Part shown: in pieces, positions 22,243 through 36,303 of the stretch | How positions within the stretch are numbered: position 1 is the first letter of the stretch | Layout of the letters: each line of letters starts with the position of its first letter | From: Epichloe hybrida | Taxonomy: Eukaryota; Ascomycota; Sordariomycetes; Hypocreales; Clavicipitaceae | Length of the DNA: 64,000 nt | Assembly: GCA_019022495.1 (NCBI GenBank) | Contig: JAFEKR010000022.1 | Coordinates: 372,001-436,000 of the forward strand | Direction: 5' to 3' | The notes under the pieces: model-generated | What the model was told of the DNA's origin: nothing | What the model saw: the letters and a program-made list of their open reading frames with translations, nothing else | Database searches by the model: none | Position numbers and translations under genes: made by a program

Positions 22243-22604
22243 TAGGAAAACCCTTTAAGTAATCTAATTAAGCTAAGATTAACGCTTTATAAGCTCGTAA
22301 TATATTCAAATTCATTAAATACAACCTAGCGAAGCACGGAGGTTATAGAATTTTTAATTCTTATATAGTTAGAGAGATTAAAGGCAAAGGAATAGACTTA
22401 CTATATAAGAAATCCTACCTTATTATATAAGGCTATAATAATGAAGGAAAGGAATTCATCCTAATATAATTACTAATAATCAGAGCATTACACTACAATG
22501 TGTATTGTAGTGTAGTTTTTGTAGTGTAGTGTAGTTACTACACTATAAACTACACTACACTATAAACTACACTAACTATAAAGGGAAAAAAACTACACTA
22601 CACT

Positions 22605-22900
22605 TGTTAGTATTTACAGGATACCATTGACCTACGCGTAGGGTTTTCGGGGTAGACTAAAGTACATGTAATTATTATATATTCTAGTTTACTAAAGTAA
22701 GTAAAAGAGGGATTAAATAAAAGCAAAGAGAGTGCGCTATTTATTATAGGAAAAGGGGCCTTAATTAGGGTTATTAGCAAAGAGGCTATATATGCTAACT
22801 CTGATTGCAGCGTAGTTAGGCCGGATATATAGGTCTGCGATGTAACGCGCTTACCTAATTAGAGATACGTACCCTTGTTAATATTATGCTTATTCTAATA
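22605..22900 (-). repeat. 3' LTR of copia A
   Basis: TGTTAG...CTAATA; the terminal CTAACA is RIP-altered. Pairs with 35495-35790. Confidence 0.88.
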
Positions 22901-25900
22901 CTAGAAACTCTCTCTTTTTAATATAATTATTAACGTATAATATTAATAAGAGAAGTAAATAGGAATTAAGGAATAAATAAGATTAAATAATCATGAATAA
23001 TATTATAAGAAAAGGGTAAGGGAAAGGGGTATAATAAATAATAAAATCTAATCTATAAGCCTATATAAGGATAAGTAGGCCTAATTCTTAACACCTTTAA
23101 TCTTATTAGATTAACACAAACGTTATAATTACGTAACCTACCCTTCTATCCTAATAGTTGCCTTATTGCTTGTAATAAACCTCTTAAATACCTTATTTAG
23201 TAATGCCTTTGTAAATGCATTAGCAAGGTTATTATTCCTATTAATCTATCTAATCTCGTAAATCTCTTGTTGCTTGTATAATTAACGAAGGGCTATAATG
23301 TTAATTATAAGATACTTCTCCTTTATAGTACTAAGCTTAATAAGGTATTTATATAAGAAGTACGAATTAGTATAAATAATAATAGGAATTATAGGGAGGT
23401 TTAATTAATAAGTAATTAACCTAAGTGTTATTAAGACTACGTAAGCTATATTAGTACTAGTAACTATACTATAGATCTTAGAGGTAAGCATACTTCTTAT
23501 AACTCTCTTGCTCTTAGTAAAGCTATAGTGTATAATATTACCTTGGATTGTGAAGGTGCTTTCCTCTTAGACTTTACTAGCTAGGATAAGCATATAGCCT
23601 AGCTAGGAAGTAAGGTTCTAGTTATTAGCAAATGATCTATTTATAAATATAAAAAGCTTTACCTTCTTAAGATTAAATAGTATAAACCTTAATCCTTAGC
23701 TTAGATTATTAATTTACTATTAAATTTATTAGTTTAGGCTCTTTATATCTTAAGGTAATAGCTCTTAGTGTTATATAGTAATAGAGAGGTTAAAGTAAGC
23801 TTTAGGTTAGTAGATTAAGGTAATGTACGTGCCTTAAGCTTATTATTCTATATATACCTGTTTTAAATTAGTTAGCGGGATTAACTAAAGCTTTTTACTC
23901 TAGCCCTTTTACCTTAGTGTAATTATATTATTTTTAAGAGTAATAATGCTACTATTAAAGGTTAGTAGGTTCCTTATAGAAAGGATTTACTTTAGTTTAG
24001 TAATAAAAGAAGTAGCTTTTAATTAATTTTCCTCTTGTTAAGAGAACTTATGGTTAGATAGTCTAATTATATTATTAGTTTATATCCCTATACACGCAAA
24101 GGTTAGGTTCTCCTTTATTATCATAAGTAGGCATAGGTTAAATATAGAGGTTATTATCTAGAGTATTTCTCTATAGTAATAATAATATATTACCTACTAG
24201 TAGGTGCTAGCTTCTATAATACTATATAGAGGCTTAATTACTTATATTATTATACCTATAGGGTATAGGTAATGGATTTAGATAGGGATTCGGGCTAGGA
24301 TTATATAACTAAGAAGCGTTCGTGCTTGCATATAGGCCTGTGTAATGTTACGAAGCTAGAGGATAAGGCCTAGTAATAATAACGCAGGTGCTATCGCAAG
24401 GATTAATCGCTAGCTAGCTCGCTAGATTGTTAGGGCCTGTGTGAGGATTACTAGCTTCTCCTTATTACTATAACCTTAGATTACAAGCCTTAACTTCTTG
24501 TATGTATTTGTTATCTTGCCTTTTACCTTATTAATAATATAGGAATTAAAAATTTAAACTCTACTATGCTCTCTTTTATTATACTTAATAAATTTAAATA
24601 TACCTTATTTAATTAGAGAATTAATCTTAGCTTTAGTGGATAGCTTAAAGGGTTTACTAGGGGTCTTAATAATTCCTTCCTTATATAATTAGATTATAAG
24701 CTTAAGGTTAAAGCTTTCCTTAGCTAATAGAAAGATATTAGTCTTATCTTTTATTTAATCTACGTAATTAATATTAGATATAATAATAGGGGGGTTCTTC
24801 TAAGGTCTTCTAGGTCCTTGCCTTAGGGGATTAGTAGGAGGGGTGGCTATAGGCTATAGGGAGGTATCTTAGTTATCTATGCTCTTAGGAGGTCTCTCTT
24901 TATTAGGATCTTTATAAAAAGGCCTAATAGATATTAATCTAAAGGCCTTAGGGCCTTAAGGGAGCTTAAGAGTGTAAGTCTTACCCTCTATAGCTAATAG
25001 CTTATAAGGGCCTGCCTATCCTTTGCCTTTACACTATATGCGTATAAGTAATCCTAGTGGGAGGTTAATAGTTATAGAGGTATTAGGACTATTCCTTATA
25101 GTAAGGGTATTACTAACTTTCCGCCAGGTATAAATACGCTTAACTTCCTTTATTACTAGTTGGATTATAAGGGCTTGCTACGTGATATCTAGTAATGGAG
25201 GTAATTCTTTAACTATATAAGGATATGCGCTAAAAATAAGGACTATTAGCATAAGACTATTTGATCCTATAGTGTTATTTATAGCTTTAACTACTATTTA
25301 TAATGCTACGGGCTCTAGTGTTATTAGGCATTCCTATTAGATAATATTATAGGCTTTTTAGAGCGGCCTATGATATTGCTTAACCTTACTAATACTATAG
25401 TAAGCCTTAATAGGGACGTCTTTAATCTTAATTACTATTAATAACATAAGCTACTTAAATTCCTTGCCTCTAAAGGTTATTCTAGTATTTATAATAATTA
25501 AATCTAGGGGGCCTAGATAGACGTTAATCTAGTAAAGATAAAGTGCTTCCTATATAGTCTTTCTAGAGATATCTTTAATAAATCTAGCTGTATTAAAGGA
25601 TGTAGCTATATTAATAACTTGTAGAATAGGGTAGTTACTATTAAGATATATAATATTTATAATGATTTCGTAATTATAGGCACATTTATCCCAAAGAGTG
25701 AATTTGAACTGATGTAGGCTATCCGCGTGTAATTAGCACTACTAGTAAACCTTAGTTAGTTTCTTAATAGCTTTAAACTTAACTTTATGCCCTAATTTAT
25801 ATAGTAAATTATAAAGATATTAAACTAAAGGGTATCTAAAGCGTTAATATAATTAGCGGAGCTTAATCTTTATGAGATAACTCTAAGTAATACTTTCTTC

Positions 25901-26912
25901 TTTATTAAGAAGTATTTACGCGTACCCCTATTTACATATAATAGGAACCTTAATATTCCCTTACTATAAAACATTCTCTAATATGTGAAAATTAATCTTT
26001 AGGCAGGTTATATTATTAAGGTATAAGAGAAAGGGAGTGTTTATAGGGATTACCTAAAAGAGAATAATTCTAAATAGAGTTAGCACTTTAATTAATCTAA
26101 GTGCCTTAATTAGTTCTCTAGGGCTAAATTTAATCTTTACCTTCCTAGTATTTAACTTATTAAGTGTGATAGTTAGTATTATACTTTGTAAAGCTAAGAA
26201 TTAAGGGTGGCTTGCTAATAAATATCCTATAGCACCTATATTAGCTATAATACCTTTAAAGGTTCTAGATAAATATTATTCTTTAAGTGTAAATATGCTT
26301 AGTGCCTTATCTAGTTCTTAAAGATTAAATAGATCCTTCTTAACTAGAGTATAAGTTATTGCTTTACTAGTAAGAATCTTAGTGATTATATAGCTATTAT
26401 AGGTAGTCCTATGTGTAAAGAAGCTTGTGGGCACTTGGCTATTATTATCTTCTTTACTAAAACCGAGTTCTGTTAGGTATTAGTTAATATTGTTATCCTT
26501 AGCTGATTTAGGATTATTATTGCCTTTATACTATATTAGGAATATATTATATAAAGAAGCTGTTAAGTCTGTGCGAGAGTGATTCTTAAATTGTTAGAAT
26601 GCCTTCTTCTAGTTCTTATCTAAGTGTTTAGTTAACTAATAACCTTCTTTACTGTATATATAACACTTTTTTAAGCGTTAAGGCTTGCTCTTTAATAAAG
26701 ATTAACTATACTAGGCTTCCTTACCTTTTTTATTATACTTATAGTTAGTCTAAAAGTATTCCTTAGTGCTAGCTTCTATAGGGAACTGCTACTAATTAAT
26801 TAAAGCTTTAGATTTACTAATTAATATCCTTATCTATTTGTAAAAGCGTTAGAGGTTAATAGGAGGATTAATAATATAGGCCCTATATTCTAGGATTCCC
26901 TTATAGGCATTT

Positions 26913-27220
26913 TGTTAGATTCACAGGGTATTGAATTCAATGTAATACAGTCGTGAGCCCGAAGAATAGTATCGTTATCGATTATCTATTCTAGGCTACG
27001 TTGTCTATTATCATAATTAATTAAGTTATAGGAAAAGAGAGGTAAAAAGCTAGAAGTTATAATACATAAAGGGAAAAGGGGTTACGCGTTTATGTCCCCA
27101 CATTTTCCTAGCTAATTAACATGCTAGGTTATAGGTCACGTGTGGGGTCCGCGCGCGGCCTAAGCTTCTACTAGGTAATTATGGCTACGACGCGCGATTA
27201 ATATTACCTTTATTCTAACA
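26913..27220 (-). repeat. 3' LTR of copia B
   Basis: Begins TGTTAGATTCACAGGG and ends TTCTAACA; retains a GC-rich CGCGCGCGG core at about 27150. Confidence 0.9.
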
Positions 27221-30200
27221 CTAGAACTTCTCTCTTTTAATATAATTATTAACACGCGATATTAATTATAGAAATAAAAAAGAAAGAATAGATTAAGAAT
27301 ATAATTAATAAGGGATATAAGGAAAAGAACTTATAGCCTATCTAGGCGTATAGTTACTAACAAAAGGGAAATAATAATCTCGCTTAGCCTATGAGCCTAT
27401 GTAAGGATAAGTAGGTCCTTCTAAATCCCTTCTTTCCTTAAAATAATATATATACCACACCATAGCGCGTATATAATATCTTCCTCCTCCTTAGTAATAC
27501 CTTTATTCTCCTACACACTACTATTAATTTCTATAGTCTACTAGGAGGGCCTAGTAAGCTAGCATAGTCGTAGCTATTAGGGATATTAACTACAAGGGCG
27601 TAGATCCCCTGCGTATTACTATCTTATCCCTATAGCTACCCTCCTAGAGGATTATCTTTTCCTCTTACCATACGTGTGTTACACATAGGTAACCTATCCC
27701 TCTATCTAGATAGTTATCTAGTTAGTTAAGATAAAGCTCTTAAGGGCTTTATTAAGTAATGCCTTTATAAAGGCATTAGCTAGGTTATCCTCTCTGTTAA
27801 TCCATTAGATTTTATAAAGTTCTCGGTGTTTATATAACTATTAAAGGGCTATAATATTAATTATTAGGCGTTTCTCCTTTGTTATACTAAGCTTAATAAG
27901 GCACTTATATAAGGAGTATAAATCTATATATATAATAACTAGGATCTTTAGGAGCTTTAGTTAGTTAGTAACTAAGTTTAGGGTAGTTATAATTACATAA
28001 GCTATATTAACACTAGCTACTATACTATAGACTTCTAAGGCAAGCATACTTTACGTAACTCTCTTGCTCTTTATTAAGCTGAAGTGTATAATATTACCTT
28101 TAATTATAAACTTGCTATTAGTGTAGTCTTTATTTACTAGGATAAGTATATATCCTAGTTATAAGGATAGGTCCTAGTTATTAGTAAAGGATCCATCTAT
28201 AAAGGCAAAGAGCTTTGTCTTCTTAAGGTTAATTAGGATAAACATTAGACCTCTCTCTAGGTAATCTATCTACTACTTTAGGTAGTAATTAAGGGCTTTT
28301 ATATCCTCTAGGGTTAGCTCCTAGTGTTATGTAGTAACGGATAGGTTAAAGCAAGCCTCTAGTTAGCAGATTAAGGTAATATAAGCGCCTTAGGCCCTTT
28401 ACTTAACGTATTTGTGCTTTAAGTTAGTTATTAGAACTAACTCTAACTTATTACTCTGCCCTTTCTGCTAGATCTTAATAGTATTATTCTCTAGCAAGAT
28501 AATGCTACTATTAAATATAAGAGGGCAGTCCTAAGTTAGGAATTGCTTTAGCTTTGCGTTAAAGCTTACTATAGTAAGCTAGGTCTCTTCCTTCTTAGAG
28601 AACTTCTTATCTAAGAGGCTGATTATGTTATTAGTTTACATTCTAATGCAGGCAAAGTCAGGGCTTTCCTTTATAGTCACAAGTAAGTAGGGATTATATA
28701 TAAAGGTTTCTATCTAGAGGTTCTCTCTATAATGCTTGTAATACATAACCTACTAGTGTGTTCCTGCCTCTATGAGCTTGTAGAGGGGTTTTATAACCCT
28801 TAAGATTATACTAGGCAAGTAGAGATGCTATATCTAAATTAGCAAGCGCGCTAGGATTAGCCACTCTAGCAATATACGGGCCTGTATATAAGCCTAATAG
28901 ATATCTCTTAGCTAGATAAGGAATTTCCTTAATCTTACTAATAGGGCTATTGTAAGGATAAGACGTTAGCTTGCGTGTTAAATTATTAGGGCTTGTGTAA
29001 GAATAGCCTGTTTCCCTTCATTCTTACACCCTTGGATCATAAGGCATGACTTTTTATAGGGTTCCGTTGTCTTGCCCTTAATCTTATTAATAATCTAGGA
29101 ATTAAAGATTTGAATTCTACTATGTTCTTCCTTGTCAAACATAATAAATTTAAATATACCTTACTTAATTAGGGCGTTAATTTCCGCTTTTGTTAATAGC
29201 TTAAAAGGTTTACTAGGGGTCTTAATAATTCCTTTCTTACGTAGCTTAATTATAAGAGCTAGGTTACTATATTCTTTTACTAATAGGAAGGTATTAGCAC
29301 CTTAAGGCATTATAGGAGGGTTCTTCTGTAGCCTTCCGCGTCCTTACTTTAGTAGTATTAGTAGCACTATATTCTTATTACAGGCCTCTTACCCTTTTTC
29401 TCCTTCCTCTTTACTAGGCTTTGCTATTTTCTCTATACTAAGGTTATTATAGTAGGGCTTAATAGATATTAACCTAAATATCTTTAGGCCTCTAGGTATA
29501 TTAAGTATATAGCTTTCTCTAGTAATTACTAGTAGCTTATATAAACCTACCTATCCCTTACCTTCTCGCTAGACCTTAACCTTCGATCTAAGTAGTAGGC
29601 TAAGGGTCTTTAAGGTATCTAGGCTATTACGTTTAGTAAGGGCCTTATTAACCTTCTGGATAGTGTAGAGTCTCTTAATCTCTTTAGTAGCTTTCTATAC
29701 TATAATCACATGCTATATAATATTAGGTAATAGTAGGGACTTATTTATTATACATAGGTAAGCTCTAAAGATAAGGAGGGTTAGGATAAGGCTATTAGGG
29801 CCTGTGGTGTTATTCAGGGCCTTAATTACTATTTAAAGGGTAATAGGTTCTAGCGTTATAGGGCATTTACATCTAATTATATTATAGGCTCTTTAGAGCG
29901 GCCTATAATACCTTTTAACCTTCCCTATGCTATAGTATGCCTTAATAGGGACTTCCTTAATTAAAATTAATATTAAAGCTATGAATTATCTAAATTCATT
30001 ACTATAGAAGTTCATTCTAGTATCTATAATAATAAAGTCTAGGGGGCCTAGGTAAGCATTAATCCAGCATATACAGAGGGCTTCCTAGGTTGTTTTCACA
30101 GAGATATTATTAAGGAATTTCGCTACGTTAAACGCTATAGCCACATCTACAGCGTAGAGTGTAGGGCAGTTACTATCTAGGTAGAAAATATCTACTATTA

Positions 30201-33200
30201 CTTTGTAATTAAAGCTATACTTATCCTTAAGGGTAAACTTAAAGTAATTAGGGCTATCTACGTGTATTTAGTATTAGTAGTAAATTCTTATTAGCTCCCT
30301 AATAGCTTTAATGTTAACGTTATGCCCTAATCTATAAAGAACCTTATGTAAACATTAGATTAATAAATATCCAAAGCAGCAGTGTAGTTGCCGTAGCTTG
30401 CCTTCTATAAGGTAGCTCTAAGCAACTACTTCTTCTTTCTATATAAGAAGCATCTAGGCATGCCCCTATTTACATACAATAGGTACTTTAATATTTCCTT
30501 ATTACAGTGTGTTCTCAGAGATATTAAAGTTAATCTTTAGATAGTCTATATTATTAAGGGATAAGAGAAATAGAGTGTTCATAGGGATGACCTAAAAGAG
30601 AATGTTTCTAAAGGGAGTAAGCACTATAGCCGCTCTAAGCGCAATAATTAGGTCTCCTGCGCTGAACCTAACTAATGCCTTTTTCTCTATTAATTCATTA
30701 AGCTGTAATATAAGTATCTAACATTATAAAGCAAGGAATTAAGGGTGCCCTGCTGTAGAGAACTTTACGGCTCCTGTATTAGGCATAATCCCTTAGAATA
30801 TCACATAGGAATAGCAATCTTCTAATATAAATATTGCTAGGGCTTTATTTATAAGTTCCTACTAAAAGGGGTTTTCTTTACTTAGGCTATAATAAGCTGC
30901 TTACCTTATTAGGAATTAAACCGTTCTTTCGCTATTAATCTAGGTTCCGTAAGTAAAGAAGCTTGTAAGTACTAGCCTATCTATATTATTAGGGCTATTA
31001 TTAAATCTAATACTCTTTATATACTAAGCGATTTTATTATTAATAAGGGGTTAGGACTTGTGTTCTCCCTTATACTAAGTGAGAAATAAATAATATAAGT
31101 TATTGGTTAAATCTATAAGGTAGTGATTCTTAAAGCATTAAAACGCCTTCTTATGGTCCTCTTTAGGGTGCTTAAATAACTAGCATCCTTCCTTACTATA
31201 TACGTAGCACTTCTTTATGTAGGGAGTACCTCCTCTTCCTTATGGTTTTAAGGGGTATTAGGTCTCTTTTCTAGTCCTGTTATATCTTTGGTTAGTCTAG
31301 AATTACTCTAGGGTTATAGCTTTAGTTAGAAACTATTAATAGTTCTTTTTCTCTTCCTTAATAAAATAAAGGGTTATTCTAATCTATTTATAGAACTCTT
31401 GTAGTCTATCTAGCAGATCTATAATTACTCCTTTATACTCTAGAATACTATAATAGGCTCTAATAAGTTAATTCTAGAGTGCCCTTTTAGTTTAGCTTAC
31501 TTTAGGCACTACTTATTATAAGATAGCTAGTCTTTCTATGAGTTTATTAAAGTATTTAATTATTAACTTAGTTAGGTTATTATTTGCTATTCCTTATAGG
31601 GAAGTGTTATTTTACTCTAGTAAATATCTTTGCTATATATCCTTAGTTTTAAATTATTCTCTTATATGGCTAATAAGCATAGGGAGATCTTATAGTTATC
31701 TAGGTTTAGAGAGGTAGTTTATATAGTATTATAGTGCTTTACCTTTAAGTATAACCTTAAAAGCATAACTAGCTTATTTAGGCTAAATATTAAGTAACTC
31801 GTATTTTCTATAGAATGTTTAAAGCTTTAATTTAAGGATATTATAGTTATTAGCGCTATAAAGTTATTCTTTAGGGTATACCTTAGATAGGTTAATAATC
31901 TACTTTAGTAAAGGTCTCTAGGTCTATAGGGGTCCTCTAGGTATTTCCCTTTATATCTATAAAAGGGGTAGTAGGGTCTTTAGGAAGTAAGAGGGTAGCT
32001 TTATAGGTAGCACCCTTAGGGCTTATTATTCCCTCTAATTCTCCTCTTCCTTATATTAGGAAGGAGGAATTATAGCTCTTTAAGCTATGCTAATAGGGGC
32101 ACTACTAGCCCTAGATAGTATAGGTTACCTCTATTAGTAACTCTCCTACTTAGGGGTATTATTAGTAGTGTTACTAGGGTAATACTACTAACTTACCTCT
32201 AGTAAAGGTATAAGTAGGGGAGTTACCTGTGAATACTTACGAATAGTATCCTTAGGCGGTCTTAACTCTAGGTTAATTAACCTTCCTAGGGGAGATTAAC
32301 TAGGCTTTCCTAGAGGGAATTAACTTAGTCTTCCTAGGGGAGTCTAGCTTGTTAATTCTTTTAATAGTAATTATACTAATAACCAGGGTGATAGGGTAGG
32401 TTACCTGGTTTTAATATTACTATTGTCTAGTAAATTATAGAAAAACTCTTTATTCTGTAAGTTCTTTTAAAAGCCTATATACTTCTTCCTAGCCTTTTTA
32501 ATTTCTTTAAGAGTCTAAAATCTAAATTCTTCTTAGTTTACTACTTCTTTAAGGTTATTTACTATTTTAATACCTCTTCTAATAGTTATGTACACTCTGT
32601 TATAAAGAAGATAGTCTTAAAGTCTGTTCTATAAAAGGTCTCTTCCTTCTATAAACTTATCCCTTAACTATTTGTAGAAGTTATTACTAAATTCGGAGAA
32701 TAGTGTTCTTCTAAATAGCCCTTACTTCTTATATTATTCGGTCTTTATAAGAATATAAAGACTAATTTCCTTAGGTGTTATTATCTCTTTATATTTAGAA
32801 CTTCCTATTTGTTAGAGTAGTTCTTCTATAATGTGTTATTAAAGCCTTATAGAGATATAGGGGTATGGGTTAGTGTAAATAGGGGTTTTTCCTTTTTTAA
32901 GGTATTCGTTATTATCTCCTATTTTAATACCTTCTATAGTATTATTATAACTATTAGTCTCACTAGGAACTCTAAATTAACTAGAGGTCCTAGATGGTCT
33001 GGCTGTATCTAATATTCTAATTAATTAGGGGAGGCAGATCTTATGATGTAAGAAGAAAAGGGGTATAACTATAATTATGTAACGTGTTTTGGATATAAAG
33101 GATTATAAGGCGAGGTAGTTGACTTTAAATATGTAATAGAACGTATAATAAAGAAAGATAAGGGGATAGCTTAGCTACTAGCGTTAAACCTTTCTTTATT

Positions 33201-33378
33201 ATTTCAGAGTCTATATAGATATAGATATTAATACTAAAGTAAGAAGAGAGCTATATTATACCTTTCTATTAGCATAACTTATTATTAAACATAGCCCTCC
33301 TATTTCATAGGGCAAGTCATTATTAGATAAGCTACCTCTTCTAATTGACCTTGCTAATCTGTGGTGTTTGAAGACTAC

Positions 33379-33402
33379 GTGGTTATCTATGAAGGTAACC
33401 AC
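33379..33402 (-). promoter_or_regulatory. Leader stem-loop next to the 5' LTR of copia B
   Basis: GTGGTTA-(10 nt)-TAACCAC, 8 bp inside the 5' LTR; the RIP-altered equivalent follows the 5' LTRs of A, C, D and F. Possible priming or packaging structure; role unknown. Confidence 0.4.
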
Positions 33403-33409
33403 TGATTAG

Positions 33410-33717
33410 TGTTAGATTTATAGGGTATTAAATTTAATGTAATATAGTCGTAAGCCTAAAGAATAGTATTATTATTGATTATCTATTCTAGGCTGCGTTA
33501 TCTGTTGTTATAATTGATTAAGTTATAGGAAAAGAGAGGTAAAAAGCTAGAAGTTATAATATATGAAGGGAAAAGGGGTTGCGCGTTTATGTCCTTATAT
33601 TTTCCTAGCTAATTAACGTGCTAGGTTATGGGTTACGTGTGGGGTCCGCGCGCGGCCCGAGCTTCTGCTAGGTAATCGCGGCTGCGACGCGCGATTGATA
33701 TCACCTTTGTTCTAACA
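33410..33717 (-). repeat. 5' LTR of copia B
   Basis: Begins TGTTAGATTTATAGGG; differs from its partner mainly by transitions. Confidence 0.9.
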
Positions 33718-35494
33718 CATTTAGAATCTAACTACGGAGGTCTAATTCTAACTAGAATCCATAAGGATTTGCCCTTTGGAGATTTGAAAGCTTTATTATA
33801 AGGTCTTTAAAGCACTTAATCTTTAATTTACTAGGGTTCTCTTAGATAATTATAAGTAGTTGTAATCTTCCTTATAATAAATGGTTTTTTTAATATGTAT
33901 TATCTATCTTAAACTTCTACCTAATCCTATAGATAAGAGTTAGGAGATCTTAAGGGTCTCCTTAGCTTAAAAGGTTCTCTAAGAAGTACTATAAAGGTTT
34001 TCCTTTTAGTATAAACTTAAAACCATAGCCTAACTATTCTTATGTAATTCCTAGTATCTTATACTTTCTTTAATAGGTTAAGAGCTTAATGTTAAGAATA
34101 TTATACTCCCTAGCGCTATATTTAATGCTCTTATTACTATAGAATTTATTAAGATTAAGTAGTTGCTTTAATAAGGGTTAGCTTATTTCCTAAGGGGGAA
34201 TAGGGATAATTAAATCTTATAGAAGAGGTGCTATAGTTCTAGACTATAGAGGGGGATTATAATATTATACTATAGAAGGGGAAGTAAGGGGGGTCTAGGG
34301 TTATGGTTAAGGGCTTATAATAGGGGGATTGCCTTTGCTATTATACCTTTGCCTTATACTTAGTATACTTAGGGATTAGTGTAATAGAATTTAGGAATAG
34401 AATAGAAGTAATTATAGTAGTTAAGGGGATTAGGGATAATATAGAGTAATTAGTTACTTTAGTTAATCTCTAAAAGAAGGGATACTAATAGGAAGGAGGT
34501 CTTTATAGAAGTCCTTCTTTACTATTTACCTCTTAAAGGGGGAATACTTCCTAGTAACTTCCTATATTTCTTCTTCTTTCTAGTTATAAAATCTATTATA
34601 GTTAATAATATCTTTAAGTAAGACTACTATCTTATAGTAACTCTATAAGTCTATATAAATACTACTAAAGAAAAGAAAGTCTTAAAGACTCTTTATAGCT
34701 TTAGGATTTACTACTTAGAATATTTCTTATTTCTATTCTCTAAAGTTATTACTAAAGATAGTAGATAGGGTTTATAAGTATAGGTTCTTATATTTATAGG
34801 TTACTTTCTTAATAAGAATCTAGGCTATAAGTTCTTTAGGGGTAGTATTTACTTTAAGATTAAATAATTTCTTATTCTCTAGTGCTTATTATATAATATA
34901 TTAGTGTAAATTAGGGGATATGTAGTTAAGGAGGTAAGATATAACTTATAGATTAGCTTCTCTTCTAGTATCCTTAGGGGGGAAAGTATATTTATAATTA
35001 GAGGGAATATCTTAGGCTTTAGATCCCTCTAGTTAATCTTAATGTTTTACTATAATATTAGTAGTAAATAAGGGGGTAAGGGAAATAGAGAATTAATAGA
35101 AGTCTAAAGGATTATAAGTAAAGCTATTATCTTTATCCCTTAGTAGGTTTAATTAAATAATTAAGGATAGGTTAGGTTAGTTACTAACTAGGCCTTAATT
35201 ATTTAATAAACATGATTCTAAGGGTTTATTTGTGTAATAGATATGCTAATTAAATAAATAAAGATAGGTTAGGTTAGTTACTAACTAGGCCTTAATTAAG
35301 TTAATAAGCTTAGATTTAGTATAAAGCTAGTTATAGTTACTTAAGGTAAAAGGAGAGCTAGATTATACTTCTTCCTTAGTATATTTAGTATCTTAGAGTA
35401 ATACTTCCTCTTTTATAAGGTAAGTCCTTAATACTAATGCCTCTTCTATAAACCTTACTAATCTATAGTATTTATAGAGATAACTACTAATTAG

Positions 35495-35790
35495 TATTAG
35501 TATCTATAGGATACTATTAACTTATATATAGGGTTTTTAAGGTGAACTAAAGTGTATATAATTATTATATATTTTAGTTTACTAAAGTAAGTAAAAGAGG
35601 GATTAAATAGAAGTAAAGAGGGTATATTATTTATTATAGGAAAAGGGGCCTTAATTAGGGTTATTAGCGAAGAGGCTATATGTGCTAACTCCGATCGCGG
35701 CGTGGTTAGGCTGGACATGTAGGTCCGCGATGCAACGCGCTCACCTAATCAGAGGCGCGCACCCTTGTTGATATCATGCTTGTTCTAACA
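35495..35790 (-). repeat. 5' LTR of copia A
   Basis: TATTAG (altered TGTTAG) to CTAACA. Same length as its partner LTR; followed by the ACACT duplication. Confidence 0.88.
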
Positions 35791-35876
35791 ACACTATACT
35801 ATAAATTTATTTTCATAAACTACACTAACTACAAATACTACATTTGTAGTATTAGTAAAAATATTTATCTTAGCTT

Positions 35877-36132
35877 ATAATATCTTTATAATAGCTTATA
35901 ATAGCTTATAATAGCTTATAATAGCTTATAATAGCTTATAATAGCTTATAATAGCTTATAATAGCTTATAATAGCTTATAATAGCTTATAATAGCTTATA
36001 ATAGCTTATAATAGCTTATAATAGCTTATAATAGCTTATAATAGCTTATAATAGCTTATAATAGCTTATAATAGCTTATAATAGCTTATAATAGCTTATA
36101 ATAGCTTATAATAGCTTATAATAGCTTATATA
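35877..36132. repeat. 10-bp satellite (ATAGCTTATA)n
   Basis: About 23-24 head-to-tail copies, virtually uniform, within the AT-rich host element. Degenerate units lead in from 35877. Not a CRISPR: there are no spacers. Confidence 0.95.
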
Positions 36133-36303
36133 TTATATATCTTATATTTTTTATATAACTTAAAATATTATTAGTGTTAAAGTTTAATTAAAAATAAATA
36201 AGTAATAAATTAATAAAATATAAGTATAAGTATAAATAAGTAAATTACTATAAGAAAAGCTAGACTTTTTAATTATTTAGTATTTTAAGGTTTTTTAAAA
36301 TAT

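Larger units (their letters stand above)
20907..22480 (+). mobile_element. Rearranged Ty1/copia fragment (integrase and start of reverse transcriptase)
   Basis: Plus-strand integrase (20907-21122) is followed by an inverted integrase piece (21430-21123, minus; APGRFKFTIKDDHEF, VNIVQINGRPVLHIID). Plus-strand sequence preceding the reverse transcriptase then follows from about 21600 (EEAFIQEAMAMGMPNIAFF, then EGKIITLGKPFK split by a MITE, then IFNSYIVREIKGKG, ending NEGKEFIL). Only light RIP: a few stops per hundred codons, more in the right half. No LTRs. Different copia subfamily from A-F by its integrase sequence. The fragment starts about 77 bp upstream of the xylitol dehydrogenase ATG. Confidence 0.8.
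26913..33717 (-). mobile_element. Ty1/copia element B (RIP-dead), inserted in copia A
   Basis: 6,805 bp with direct 308-bp LTRs (26913-27220, 33410-33717) and exact target duplication CATTT (26908-26912, 33718-33722). Minus-strand gag near the right, then integrase around 30300-30000, reverse transcriptase and RNase H toward the left, by comparison with copia F. LTR sequence differs from A and C but matches D, F and H, defining a second LTR subfamily. Stops throughout. Confidence 0.9.
22605..35790 (-). mobile_element. Ty1/copia element A (RIP-dead), split by copia B
   Basis: Direct LTRs 22605-22900 and 35495-35790 (296 bp each) with target duplication ACACT on both sides (22600-22604, 35791-35795). 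Minus-strand order from the right: gag (about 35450 to 33720), then after the B insertion protease/integrase (about 26900 to 25400) and reverse transcriptase/RNase H (about 24900 to 23100), the Ty1/copia order. Without B it is about 6.38 kb. Saturated with stops from CpA-to-TpA changes; no functional frame remains. Confidence 0.88.

Noticed and set aside
35877..36132. Possible CRISPR-like array
   Set aside because: Head-to-tail 10-bp units without spacers, in a eukaryotic genome.
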